A stretch of 40,796 bases of DNA from Candidatus Erginobacter occultus. GTDB taxonomy: Bacteria > Auribacterota > Erginobacteria > Erginobacterales > Erginobacteraceae. This document shows, in pieces, positions 7,941-15,694 of the stretch. The stretch is taken from the NCBI GenBank assembly GCA_030765265.1, contig JAVCCZ010000071.1, positions 1 to 40,796 of the forward strand. The letters are read 5' to 3'. A program made the translations under genes and the position numbers. Each line of letters opens with the position of its first letter. Within the stretch, counting starts at the first letter, position 1. The notes beneath the pieces are model-generated. The model was not told where the DNA came from. It made no database searches and saw only the letters and a program-made list of their open reading frames with translations.

Positions 7941-9803
7941 ATGAAGAAAGCGGGAATCTGTTCGGTTGTATTCCTGGCGGTGTTAATTTGGGGGTGGAAT
8001 TCCCTTCAGGGAGGAGTGGGGGACTGGACCATTCAGACGGTGGATGATTATCAGGTCGGCGGGGGGCTGGGTCAATATTCCTCTCTGGCCCTGGACGGAT
8101 CCGGCAACCCCCGGATCAGTTACTACCGCGAGCAACTGGGCCGGCTCGGCTACGCTTCCTGGAACGCGGGGACCTGGACCCTGGAAAGTCTCGATACCGG
8201 GGAAGACGACATTGGAACATTTACCTCCCTGGCCCTCGATCAGTCCGGTTATCCCCGGATCAGTTTTCGGGCCCAGTCCCCGGGATATAATCTGCGCTAC
8301 TGCTCCTGGGACGGGAGCCAGTGGAACTTTCAGACCGTGTTCACCGCTAAATATTCCGGCGAGGGAAATTCGCTGGCCCTGGACACACTCGACCAGCCGC
8401 GCATCAGCTTCATCGTCAGTTCATCCTACGGTGCCTCGGGGAATCTGCGGTATGCCGTTTGGAACGGCGCCCAGTGGAATATCCAGACCGTGGACGCCGG
8501 AGGCGCCGTCAGCGGATACACATCCCTGGCCCTGGATAGCGCCGGCCACCCCCACATCAGTTACTTCCGCCAGGGCTCGCCCGACGCCCTGATCTACGCG
8601 TCCATCGGAGACGGGACGGCCTGGACACTGGAGACGGTGGACCAGGGATCCGCCGTGGGGATGTATTGCTCCCTGGCTCTCGACAGCGCCGGCCGGCCCC
8701 GGATCGGCTATTATCACGGGTCGCAGCCCTGCCTCAAGTACGCCGCTTTCGACGGGGCGGCCTGGTCGATCGAGACCGTGGACGCCGGGGGGGACGTGGG
8801 AAGGGGGGTCTCCCTCGCCCTGGACTCTTCCGGTTGCCCCCATCTGAGCTATCAGGATCACCTGGGCGAGTATTCCGGCAATCTCAAGTACGCCCGGCAA
8901 CGCGGCGGCAGCTGGATTATTCAGACCGCGGATGCCGGGGGGGACGCGGTATACAAGACCACGTCCCTGGCGCTCGACCCCGACGGCAACCCCCGGATCA
9001 GCTATGCCACGATCAATGAGCCGCAAAAACTGAAGCTGGCCGAGTACGACTTCCCTCCCCCCTCCGCGTCCTGGATTTACGACTATGAAGGCGACGGGAC
9101 CTCCGACATCGCGATCTTCCGGGCTGCCACCGGCCTCTGGGCGGTCCGGGGTCTGACCCGGGTCTACTTCGGGGGAACTTACGACCAGCCGGCGCCCGGG
9201 GACTACGACGGCGACGGAACGACCGAGATCGCCGTCTTCCGGGGTTCTTCCGGCCTCTGGGCGGTCCGGGGTCTGACCCGGGCCTACTTCGGCGGCATCT
9301 ATGACCTCCCCCAGGCCGGGGACTACACCGGCGACGGCACCTGGGAAGCGGCGGTCTTCCGTTCCCAATCCGGCCTCTGGGCAATCCGGGGGTTGACCCG
9401 CTGTTACTTCGGGGGGGCCTCCGACCTCCCGGCGGCCGGTTTCTATGGTGGGGATAATCTCAAGAAGATTGGGATTTTCCGGCCCGGTTCCGGCCTCTGG
9501 GCGGTCCGGGGGGTCACCCGGTTGTATTTCGGCGGCTCGTCCGACACCCCGCGCCCGGGGGACTATGACGGGGATGGGACCTTCGAGGCCGCCATCTTTC
9601 GTCCCGTCTCCGGTCTCTGGGCGGTGAGGGGGGTAACCAGGAGATACTTCGGGACGTCCACCGACTCCCCGGTGCCGGCCGACTACGACGGCGACGGGAC
9701 CGACGGGATCGGGATCTTCCGGTTCAACTCCGGCCTCTGGGCCGTGGCCGGCCTGACCCGGGTCTATTTCGGCGGAAATAACGACCTGCCGATTACCCGG
9801 TAA
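7941..9803 (+). CDS. Secreted two-part repeat protein: propeller-like N-terminus and six GLWAVRG/VCBS-like repeats
   Basis: The protein has 620 residues with a signal peptide (MKKAGICSVVFLAVLIWGW) behind a strong GGGAGGAAGG site. Residues about 30-360 hold roughly seven units of 45-55 residues, each with a 'SLALDxxGxPxISY' strand followed by 'LxYAxxxGxxWxxxTVDxG'; this looks like a beta-propeller. Residues about 375-620 hold six units of about 41 residues of the type DYDGDGTxEIAVFRxxSGLWAVRGLTRxYFGG. The acidic DxDGDG loops suggest calcium binding as in VCBS/FG-GAP repeats. The same C-terminal repeat is in the minus-strand protein at 579-1763. Location outside the cytoplasm is likely; the ligand is unknown. 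The repeats are very similar at the DNA level, so copy number may vary by recombination. Confidence 0.85.
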   Translation: MKKAGICSVVFLAVLIWGWNSLQGGVGDWTIQTVDDYQVGGGLGQYSSLALDGSGNPRISYYREQLGRLGYASWNAGTWTLESLDTGEDDIGTFTSLALDQSGYPRISFRAQSPGYNLRYCSWDGSQWNFQTVFTAKYSGEGNSLALDTLDQPRISFIVSSSYGASGNLRYAVWNGAQWNIQTVDAGGAVSGYTSLALDSAGHPHISYFRQGSPDALIYASIGDGTAWTLETVDQGSAVGMYCSLALDSAGRPRIGYYHGSQPCLKYAAFDGAAWSIETVDAGGDVGRGVSLALDSSGCPHLSYQDHLGEYSGNLKYARQRGGSWIIQTADAGGDAVYKTTSLALDPDGNPRISYATINEPQKLKLAEYDFPPPSASWIYDYEGDGTSDIAIFRAATGLWAVRGLTRVYFGGTYDQPAPGDYDGDGTTEIAVFRGSSGLWAVRGLTRAYFGGIYDLPQAGDYTGDGTWEAAVFRSQSGLWAIRGLTRCYFGGASDLPAAGFYGGDNLKKIGIFRPGSGLWAVRGVTRLYFGGSSDTPRPGDYDGDGTFEAAIFRPVSGLWAVRGVTRRYFGTSTDSPVPADYDGDGTDGIGIFRFNSGLWAVAGLTRVYFGGNNDLPITR

Positions 9804-9836
9804 CCGCGGCCACTCGAGAAAAGGCGTTATTAGTAA

Positions 9837-10778
9837 ATGATCCGGGGAAGAGAAATTCCGCGAGATTCGGACCGGGAAGGCTTCGGCCCCGGCGTTGATG
9901 CTTATGAGAAGGGCGCCCGCGCGGCCTGGGTCGGGATCGCCGGGAATATCTTCCTCTCCCTGATCAAGTTCCTGTCCGGCATTCTCGGCCATTCGGCGGC
10001 GATGGTGGCCGACGGGGTCCACAGCCTCTCCGATATCTTGAGCTCGGGGATCGTCCTGGCCGGGATGAAGATGGCCCGGAAGTCCCCCGACCATGAGCAT
10101 CCCTACGGCCACGGGAAGGCCGAGTCGGTGGCGGCCCAGGCCGTCTCCCTCTTCCTGATCTTTCTCGGGGGGATGATCTTCTACAACTCGGTCCGGGGCC
10201 TCTCCCGGCCCACCCCGCCGGCCCCGGCGAATTATGTCCTGGTCATCGCCGCGGTTTCGATCCTGGTCAAGGAAGGGCTCTTCCGGTACAAGATCCGGCT
10301 GGGGAAAAGGCTCGGCTCCAGTTCCCTGATCGCCGATGCTTGGCACCACCGCTCCGACGCCTTCTCCTCGATCGCGGTTCTGGTCGGGGTGGCCCTGGCC
10401 ATTCTCGGCGGACCCCGGTTTCATATCGCCGACCACCTGGCGGCGATGGCGGTGGCCGGGATCATCTGCTATACCGGAATCAAGCTGCTCCTGAAGACCA
10501 GTTCGGAGTTGTTGGACCGGGTGGTGGACGGCGAGGCGGCCGAAGAGATCGGGCGGCTGGCCGCGCAGACGGCCGGGGTGGAGAGGGTGGAGAAGCTGCT
10601 GGTCCGGAAGTCGGGGCTGGAGTTAATGATCGACATCCACATCGAGGTCGATCCTGCTCTCTCCGTGGTCGAGGGGCATCGGATCGCCGGGCGGGTGAAG
10701 GGGGAGTTGATGGGAAGGGTGCCGGCCCTGAAGAGCGTCCTGGTCCACGTCGAGCCCCACCGGCCGGCTCTGGAATAA
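9837..10778 (+). CDS. Cation diffusion facilitator (CDF) family metal transporter
   Basis: This 313-residue inner-membrane protein probably exports a divalent metal such as zinc, iron or manganese in exchange for protons. The CDF hallmarks are visible: the first metal-site helix with ADGVHSLSD (about residues 58-66), the DHEHPYGHGK loop (about 86-95), and the second metal-site helix DAWHHRSDAFSS (about 168-179). The site-A pattern is therefore D-D / H-D, usual for zinc-type members. About six membrane helices precede a cytoplasmic C-terminal domain (VEKLLVRKSGLELMIDIHIEV). The ATG at 9837 has only a weak AAAAGG site. The gene converges with fabD, with the hairpin repeat at 10785-10861 between them. 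Confidence 0.9.
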   Translation: MIRGREIPRDSDREGFGPGVDAYEKGARAAWVGIAGNIFLSLIKFLSGILGHSAAMVADGVHSLSDILSSGIVLAGMKMARKSPDHEHPYGHGKAESVAAQAVSLFLIFLGGMIFYNSVRGLSRPTPPAPANYVLVIAAVSILVKEGLFRYKIRLGKRLGSSSLIADAWHHRSDAFSSIAVLVGVALAILGGPRFHIADHLAAMAVAGIICYTGIKLLLKTSSELLDRVVDGEAAEEIGRLAAQTAGVERVEKLLVRKSGLELMIDIHIEVDPALSVVEGHRIAGRVKGELMGRVPALKSVLVHVEPHRPALE

Positions 10779-10784
10779 GAAAAC

Positions 10785-10861
10785 CCAATAACCAACAAGG
10801 AATAACCAATGAAGAAGGAAAGACGATACTTGGAAGTTGGATATTCCTTGTTGGTTATTGG
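10785..10861. repeat. Perfect 20-bp inverted repeat between convergent genes
   Basis: CCAATAACCAACAAGGAATA (10785-10804) is exactly reversed and complemented at 10842-10861, with a 37-base loop. It lies between the end of the CDF transporter gene (plus) and the end of fabD (minus). It may be a dispersed palindromic repeat or serve as a bidirectional transcript end. It is AT-rich and lacks the GC stem with T-run of an ordinary intrinsic terminator. Confidence 0.85.
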
Positions 10862-10913
10862 ATATTGAAGAAAATTATTCCCATCCCACGGGTCTCCCCG
10901 GTCCCGGCGTCCC

Positions 10914-11843
10914 TCAACCGAGGGTCGAGAGCAGCCCTTCGATCGACTCCGGGGTCTCCACCGGGATGCAGGCCACGTCCCGGTTGGTCTTCTTCATCAG
11001 GCCGGTCAGGACCTTGCCCGGTCCGACTTCGACGAAGGTGTCGATCCCCTGTGCGATCATATACTCCACGGTCTCCGTCCAGCGGACCGGCCCGTTGACC
11101 TGGGCGATCAGGTTCTTCCGGATCTCCTCGGCCGAGGTCTCCGGGGCGGCAGTGACGTTGGCGATCACCTCTACGGCGGCGGCGTTGACCGCGGCCGCCT
11201 CCAGTTCCGGCCGGAACTGCCCGGCCACCGGGTCCATCAGGCTGGAGTGGAAGGGGGCGCTGACCGGGAGCATCATCGCCCGCTTGGCCCCTTTCGCGGT
11301 GGCCAGCTCGATGGCCTTTTCCAGCCCGGCTTTGTCTCCCGAGATCGCCGTCTGCGCGGGCGAGTTGTAGTTGGCCGCCTGGACGATCCCGGCCGCCGAG
11401 GCTTCCCGGCAGATCTCCTCCACTTCGGCCGGGGTCAGGCCGATGATGGCGGCCATCCCCCCGGAGACCGATTTGGTGGCGTCGTGCATCAGCTGCCCCC
11501 GGGTCCGGACCAGGCGGACAGCGTCGATAAAGCTCAGCGATCCGGCGGCGGCCAGGGCGCTGTATTCGCCCAGGCTGTGGCCGGCCACCATCTCCGGCTT
11601 GATCCCCTTCTCGGCCAGGAGCTGGAAGGCGATCAGGCTGACGGTGACAATCGCCGGCTGGGTGTTGTAGGTCAGGGTGAGTTCTTCGGCCGGCCCCTCG
11701 AAGCAAAGGGTGCTGAGCGGGAAACCGAGGGCTTCGTCGGCTTGGAAGAAGAGTTTCTCCCCGACCGGGGTTTGGGCGATCTCCCGGCCCATCCCCACGT
11801 ACTGCGAGGCCTGGCCCGGGAAGATTAAGGCGATTCTGGCCAT
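10914..11843 (-). CDS. fabD: Malonyl-CoA:ACP transacylase
   Basis: FabD transfers malonyl from CoA to acyl carrier protein at the entry of fatty acid synthesis. The 309-residue protein has the normal length. It shows FPGQASQYVGMG at the N-terminus, the nucleophile elbow GHSLGE (Ser90), the malonyl-binding arginine region RTRGQLMHDA (about 113-122), and the catalytic His in APFHSSLMDP (about 196-205). The ATG follows an excellent AAGGAGGAAAG site. No other fab or acpP gene lies alongside, unlike the usual fabH-D-G-acpP cluster, so this copy is detached. Confidence 0.95.
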   Translation of the reverse strand: MARIALIFPGQASQYVGMGREIAQTPVGEKLFFQADEALGFPLSTLCFEGPAEELTLTYNTQPAIVTVSLIAFQLLAEKGIKPEMVAGHSLGEYSALAAAGSLSFIDAVRLVRTRGQLMHDATKSVSGGMAAIIGLTPAEVEEICREASAAGIVQAANYNSPAQTAISGDKAGLEKAIELATAKGAKRAMMLPVSAPFHSSLMDPVAGQFRPELEAAAVNAAAVEVIANVTAAPETSAEEIRKNLIAQVNGPVRWTETVEYMIAQGIDTFVEVGPGKVLTGLMKKTNRDVACIPVETPESIEGLLSTLG

Positions 11844-11906
11844 TACTTTCCTCCTTGTTGTTGCGCCCCGGCGCCGAAAATACGGCCGGGATAATTTTGA
11901 TTCCGG

Positions 11907-12644
11907 TTACTGCCGGTCGAGGATGACGAAAGCCCGCAGGGCGGTGCGGATGGCGTTTTCCGGGTCGACCGACTTGATGATCGGTTTGCCGGCCCAGGTC
12001 TGGCCGATGATGGTGGCCAACGCCCCCACCCGGACCTTGCGCAGCGAGCCGACCACGAAGAGGGCGGCTTCCTCCATTGAGGTGGAGATGACGTTGGCTC
12101 TCAGCCAGGTCTTCCAGAGATGCTGGTTAAACTCCTCCTGGGCGGCGTAGCCCTCGTGCTCGGAGTAGAAGGCGTCCTTGCAGTGGGTGATCCCCAGGTG
12201 GTTGGGGTAACCGAGTTCGCCCGCCGCCTGCTTGAGGGCGAAGAGGACCTCGGGGTCGGAGACGGCGGGGTAGGAGAGGGGGATGTACTGCCGGGTGGTC
12301 CCCTCTTCCCGGATCACCCCGGTGGCGATCGCCAGGTGGCCGACATCGACCTCCTCCTGGAGCGAGCCGGCGGTCCCGACCCGGATGAAAGTATCCGCCC
12401 CGATCGCGACCAGTTCCTCGAGGGCGATCGCCGCCGAGGGGCAGCCGATCCCGGTCGAGGTGACCGAGACCTTGATCCCCTCCACCGTGCCGGTGAAAGT
12501 CCTGAACTCCCGCTTGAAGGCGACCTCCCGGGGGTCGTCGAAGTAGGCCGAGATTTTCTCCGCCCGGGCGGGGTCGCCGGGAAGCAGGACGTAACGCCCC
12601 ACGTCGCCGGGGGCGAGATCGATGTGATATTGTTTTTCCGCCAT
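11907..12644 (-). CDS. udp: Uridine phosphorylase-like nucleoside phosphorylase
   Basis: A member of the PNP/UDP phosphorylase family that splits nucleosides with phosphate to a free base and ribose 1-phosphate. The 245 residues include the phosphate-binding LLPGDPARAEKI (about 19-30), the family signature STGIGCPSAAIALEEL, RVGTAGSLQ, and the ribose-binding segment STSMEEAALF. The length and the late QTWAGKP-type segment resemble uridine phosphorylase more than purine phosphorylase; base specificity cannot be fixed by eye. The start follows CAGGAGGAAC. It lies upstream of fabD in the same direction. A cytosine-deaminase-like gene in the same region might feed the same pyrimidine salvage pool (inference). 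Confidence 0.9.
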   Translation of the reverse strand: MAEKQYHIDLAPGDVGRYVLLPGDPARAEKISAYFDDPREVAFKREFRTFTGTVEGIKVSVTSTGIGCPSAAIALEELVAIGADTFIRVGTAGSLQEEVDVGHLAIATGVIREEGTTRQYIPLSYPAVSDPEVLFALKQAAGELGYPNHLGITHCKDAFYSEHEGYAAQEEFNQHLWKTWLRANVISTSMEEAALFVVGSLRKVRVGALATIIGQTWAGKPIIKSVDPENAIRTALRAFVILDRQ

Positions 12645-12723
12645 AATGTTCCTCCTGTTTATTTAGCCCGGCGTCGATTTGCCGGGAGACCGATAATAAC
12701 TGATTCGAGGATTAAATCAAGCT

Positions 12724-14493
12724 TCAGTCCGCCGGGATCAGTTCGAGGTTGCGGCGGAGTCCGGGTTGGCGGGGATCGATCTCCAGCGCCCGCTCCCAGT
12801 AATATCGGGCCTCATCCCATTCCCCGAGCCGGTAATGGCAGTAGCCGAGGCCGGAGAGGGCGGAAAACGACCGGGGGTGGAGGGCGAGGGCTTGCCGGAA
12901 AGAGTCGGCGGCGGCGGAGAAGTCACTCTGGGCGAGCAGGATTTCACCCCGGTTGAGGTAACCGTCGGGCTCGAAGGGCCGGGCGGCGATGAAGCCGTCG
13001 ATCTCCTCGAGGGCCCGGCCGATATCCCCGGTCCGGAGAAAGAGGGTGGAGAGATTGAGCCGGACCAGGGGATCGCCCGGGTTGAGGGCGGCCGAGCGCT
13101 GGAACTGGAGCAGCGACTCCTCGAATCTTCCCTCTTCTCCGTAGGCGACGCCGAGGGAGTTGTAGTAGAGCGGTTCGCGGGGAAAGATGGCGATCGCCCG
13201 CTGGAATTCCTCGATTGCCGCCGCGGTCCGGCCGAGCCGGAAATACTCGTTGCCCAAACCGTGGCGGGCCTTGGAACTGCCGGGGCTGACCTCGACCGCC
13301 CGCTTGAAGAGGGTATAATTATCCGCCCAGTCCCGGTTGCGGCTGACCGTTCCCGCCCCCAGGGCAATGAGGAAGACCAAGGCGGCCGGGATGACCACCT
13401 TCCGGCGGCCGACCGACAACTGCCCCAGGGTTTCGGCCGCCCAGACCGCGAAGCCCATAAGCGGCAGGTAGATAAACCGCTCGGCGCCGAGCCGGGCGGT
13501 CGGGACCAGGTTGAGGACCGGGAGCAGGGCGAGGAAGAAGAAGGCCAGGCCGAACTTCCCGATCGGGTTCTTCCCCCGGATCCCCGCCGCCAGGAGAAAG
13601 GCGGCGGTGAGCAAGGCGGGAAGAACCAGGTAACTGGACCAGATGACCGGGGAAAAGGGGTCGGGATATTCCACGGTGAGGCGGACGGGGAGAAAGGCCA
13701 GTCGTCCATAGAGTCCGAGGCTTTTCAGGGCGAGGACCAATCGGGCGAACGGGTCGCCGAACTCGGGGGCGGCGGGCAGTGTCCCGGCCTGGAAGAGGAA
13801 GAGCAGGCGGGCGGCTCCGTAAAGGGCGGCGATCAGGAAGAAGACCAGGATGGAAGGGCGGAGCAGTTCGGTCCACCGCCGCCTCTGGATTATCCGGAGA
13901 TAGGCGGCGATGACCACCGGCAGGGCGACCGCCATCTCCTTGGCGAGCAGGGCCAGGATGAAGAAGAGGAGCGAGAGGGCGTAGGACTTTGTATCCATCT
14001 TCCCCTTCCACCCGGTTTTAACGAAAGAGAGGAGCGAGAGGAAGCAAAAAATAGCGCAGAGGAGGTCCTCCCGGAAGGAGATGCCGTTCACCGCCTCGGT
14101 CTGGGCGGGATGAACGAGGAAGATTAAGGCGGTTAGGAAACCGAGTCCCGGGGCGGAGCAGATTTTCCGGGCCAAAGCATAGACGGCCAGGCCGGCCAGG
14201 AGGTGGAGGAGGAGGTTGGTCAGGTGGTAGCCCCGGGGGTCTTCCCGGAAGAGGGCCCAGTCGGAGAAGTAGGTCAGAGTGACCAGGGGGCGGAAAGAGT
14301 ACTCCTCGGAGCGGGCGTAATAATCCCGGGAGAAGAATTTCCCCAGGTTGCTCCAGTCCCGGATGAAGAAGTTTTCCTCCACCGTGACCAGGTCGTCATA
14401 GACGAAGCCGTTGTCCAGGGAGTTGAGGTAGACCCCGGTTCCGACCAGAAGGAGGAGCAGGATCGGGGCGAGATTTCGGGGCCTGATGCGCAT
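12724..14493 (-). CDS. TMTC-like polytopic membrane protein with C-terminal TPR repeats
   Basis: The 589 residues divide into an N-terminal multi-pass domain (about 9-10 hydrophobic helices, residues 8-385) and a C-terminal TPR domain (about 395-585, five repeats, e.g. YNSLGVAYGEEGRFEESLLQ). The early loop YLNSLDNGFVYDDLVTVEEN and the loop with DWALFREDPRGYHLTNLLLH are typical of TMTC/O-mannosyltransferase-like (GT-C) proteins, which transfer sugars from lipid carriers on the outer face of the membrane. The acidic DD in the first loop fits a GT-C catalytic loop. The donor and acceptor are unknown. The start ATG has no ribosome binding site and lies at the edge of the GCGCATAG repeat. Confidence 0.78.
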   Translation of the reverse strand: MRIRPRNLAPILLLLLVGTGVYLNSLDNGFVYDDLVTVEENFFIRDWSNLGKFFSRDYYARSEEYSFRPLVTLTYFSDWALFREDPRGYHLTNLLLHLLAGLAVYALARKICSAPGLGFLTALIFLVHPAQTEAVNGISFREDLLCAIFCFLSLLSFVKTGWKGKMDTKSYALSLLFFILALLAKEMAVALPVVIAAYLRIIQRRRWTELLRPSILVFFLIAALYGAARLLFLFQAGTLPAAPEFGDPFARLVLALKSLGLYGRLAFLPVRLTVEYPDPFSPVIWSSYLVLPALLTAAFLLAAGIRGKNPIGKFGLAFFFLALLPVLNLVPTARLGAERFIYLPLMGFAVWAAETLGQLSVGRRKVVIPAALVFLIALGAGTVSRNRDWADNYTLFKRAVEVSPGSSKARHGLGNEYFRLGRTAAAIEEFQRAIAIFPREPLYYNSLGVAYGEEGRFEESLLQFQRSAALNPGDPLVRLNLSTLFLRTGDIGRALEEIDGFIAARPFEPDGYLNRGEILLAQSDFSAAADSFRQALALHPRSFSALSGLGYCHYRLGEWDEARYYWERALEIDPRQPGLRRNLELIPAD

Positions 14494-14575
14494 AGATCAT
14501 AGGGCAAAGCGCATAGGAGCGTAGCGCATAGAGCCCGGGTCCTGACGCTATGCGCTATGCCCTATGCGCTATGCG
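14488..14575. repeat. GCGCATAG palindromic repeat cluster
   Basis: Four GCATAG-type units on the left (14488-14532) face four CTATGC units on the right (14547-14575), which together can fold into a long imperfect hairpin around CGGGTCCT. The cluster fills the gap between the cyclase stop and the TMTC-like start, and its left edge overlaps the TMTC start codon. No promoter is recognisable inside it. Confidence 0.8.
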
Positions 14576-14577
14576 AA

Positions 14578-15402
14578 CTACGGAGCCATCGCGATGATCC
14601 GGCAGCCGGAGGATTCCATCTCCACCGCCCGCCAGGGGAAGGCGCCGATCCAGCAGCGCTGGTTGCTCAGCCGATCGATATCGCCGCCCAGGCACTCGGC
14701 GTGGACGATCTTTTTCGGGAAGAGCTTGAGGTGCATCACCTGGTAGTAGTAGTCGGGGGGGAAAAGCTCGTCCCATTTCTTCCCGAATTCCTTCTCCAGC
14801 TTGGCCTCGGCCCGGGCAAAGTGATCGGGCTGCCATTTCCGGATGATGGTGTTCATCGGGTGGTCGGCGCTGCCGCAGTCGACTCCGATCCACTTGAACT
14901 TCATCTTCCGGCACCATTTGTCGAAGCCGGGTCCGGGTCCGGGATGCATCACCATATAGCGGACCTCGTCGGCGGTCTTGTGGGTCCAGTCGAAGCGGTG
15001 GTAGCCGGTGTTGATGATCAGGATATCGCCTTCGCGGATATCGGCTTTGCTCATCAGCAGCTCCGGGGAGTAGAGGCTGTAGTCGGAGACCTCTTTCGAG
15101 ATATCGACCACCACTCCGCTCCCGATCCATTCCTGGATCGGGACCGTCCCGATCGGCCGGCCGGCGCCGTAGAAATGGATCTCTCCGTCCATATGGGTCC
15201 CGATGTGGTTGCTGAGCTTGATCACCTGGCCGTTGGCCCCCGGTCCGCCGCCGTGGCAGCCCGCGATCCGTTTGAAATACTGGATCTGCAGCGGCATATA
15301 GCTCGGCCAGGGCGGGGTGTGGATGGAGAGGGGCATCGTCAGGTCGTAAACCTCAACCCCGTCCATAAAGTTCAAGAAATCTTCCATCTTCATCTTCTTC
15401 AT
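14578..15402 (-). CDS. Cyclase family metal-dependent hydrolase (kynurenine formamidase-like)
   Basis: A 274-residue protein of the cyclase/KynB family. The metal-binding signature SNHIGTHMDGEIHF is at residues 64-77, giving the expected H-x3-H-x-D-x3-H set (His66, His70, Asp72, His76). Other family features are YDLTMPLSIHTPPWP near the start, GDILIINTGYHRFDW, and GVDCGSADHPMN. Known members hydrolyse N-formylkynurenine, isatin or related amides and cyclic esters. No tryptophan-catabolism genes are nearby, so the substrate is open. The start follows GGAGGGAAGA. The last few bases run into the GCGCATAG repeat cluster. Confidence 0.85.
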   Translation of the reverse strand: MKKMKMEDFLNFMDGVEVYDLTMPLSIHTPPWPSYMPLQIQYFKRIAGCHGGGPGANGQVIKLSNHIGTHMDGEIHFYGAGRPIGTVPIQEWIGSGVVVDISKEVSDYSLYSPELLMSKADIREGDILIINTGYHRFDWTHKTADEVRYMVMHPGPGPGFDKWCRKMKFKWIGVDCGSADHPMNTIIRKWQPDHFARAEAKLEKEFGKKWDELFPPDYYYQVMHLKLFPKKIVHAECLGGDIDRLSNQRCWIGAFPWRAVEMESSGCRIIAMAP

Positions 15403-15694
15403 TCTTCCCTCCTGGTTCTGGTCCGCTGATTACTGTCTTCTCTCCCCCGTCCCGGCCTCTTTTTGGAACCACGAATCCTCGCCAATCTTCGCGCACGTTG
15501 CGGGGGATTAATCGCTATCGGGATCGCTATCGCTATCGGGATCGAATTCTTTGGTTCCTCCCCCCGCCTCGGCCCCTTTTATCCACTAATTCCACCAATT
15601 ACCACGAATTTAATATACCATTCCCTATTCCCCATCCCCCCCTCAATCTTCCCCGATATGCCGGGAGATGACAAGGTATTTAGCTCCCCCTCCC
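15403..15694. other. Intergenic stretch without a recognised gene
   Basis: About 290 bases separate the TPR lipoprotein gene (end) from the cyclase gene (start), both on the minus strand. It holds short repeats of ATCGCTATCGGG at about 15511-15544 and several CCACGAAT-like words. A promoter for the cyclase should lie near its right edge, but I cannot point to one. No convincing ORF is seen. Confidence 0.6.
15511..15544. repeat. Short ATCGCTATCGGG tandem repeat
   Basis: ATCGCTATCGGG is followed by ATCGCTATCGCTATCGGG and then ATCG, so a 6- and 12-base register is reiterated. This looks like slippage in a non-coding stretch. Confidence 0.75.

Noticed and set aside
8421-10436. 671-aa minus-strand ORF
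   Set aside because: Antisense of the GLWAVRG protein and the CDF gene; its apparent repeats (PDRPEAG) are the reverse reading of the true repeats.
12766-14127. 453-aa plus-strand ORF
   Set aside because: Antisense shadow of the TMTC/TPR gene, with biased composition.
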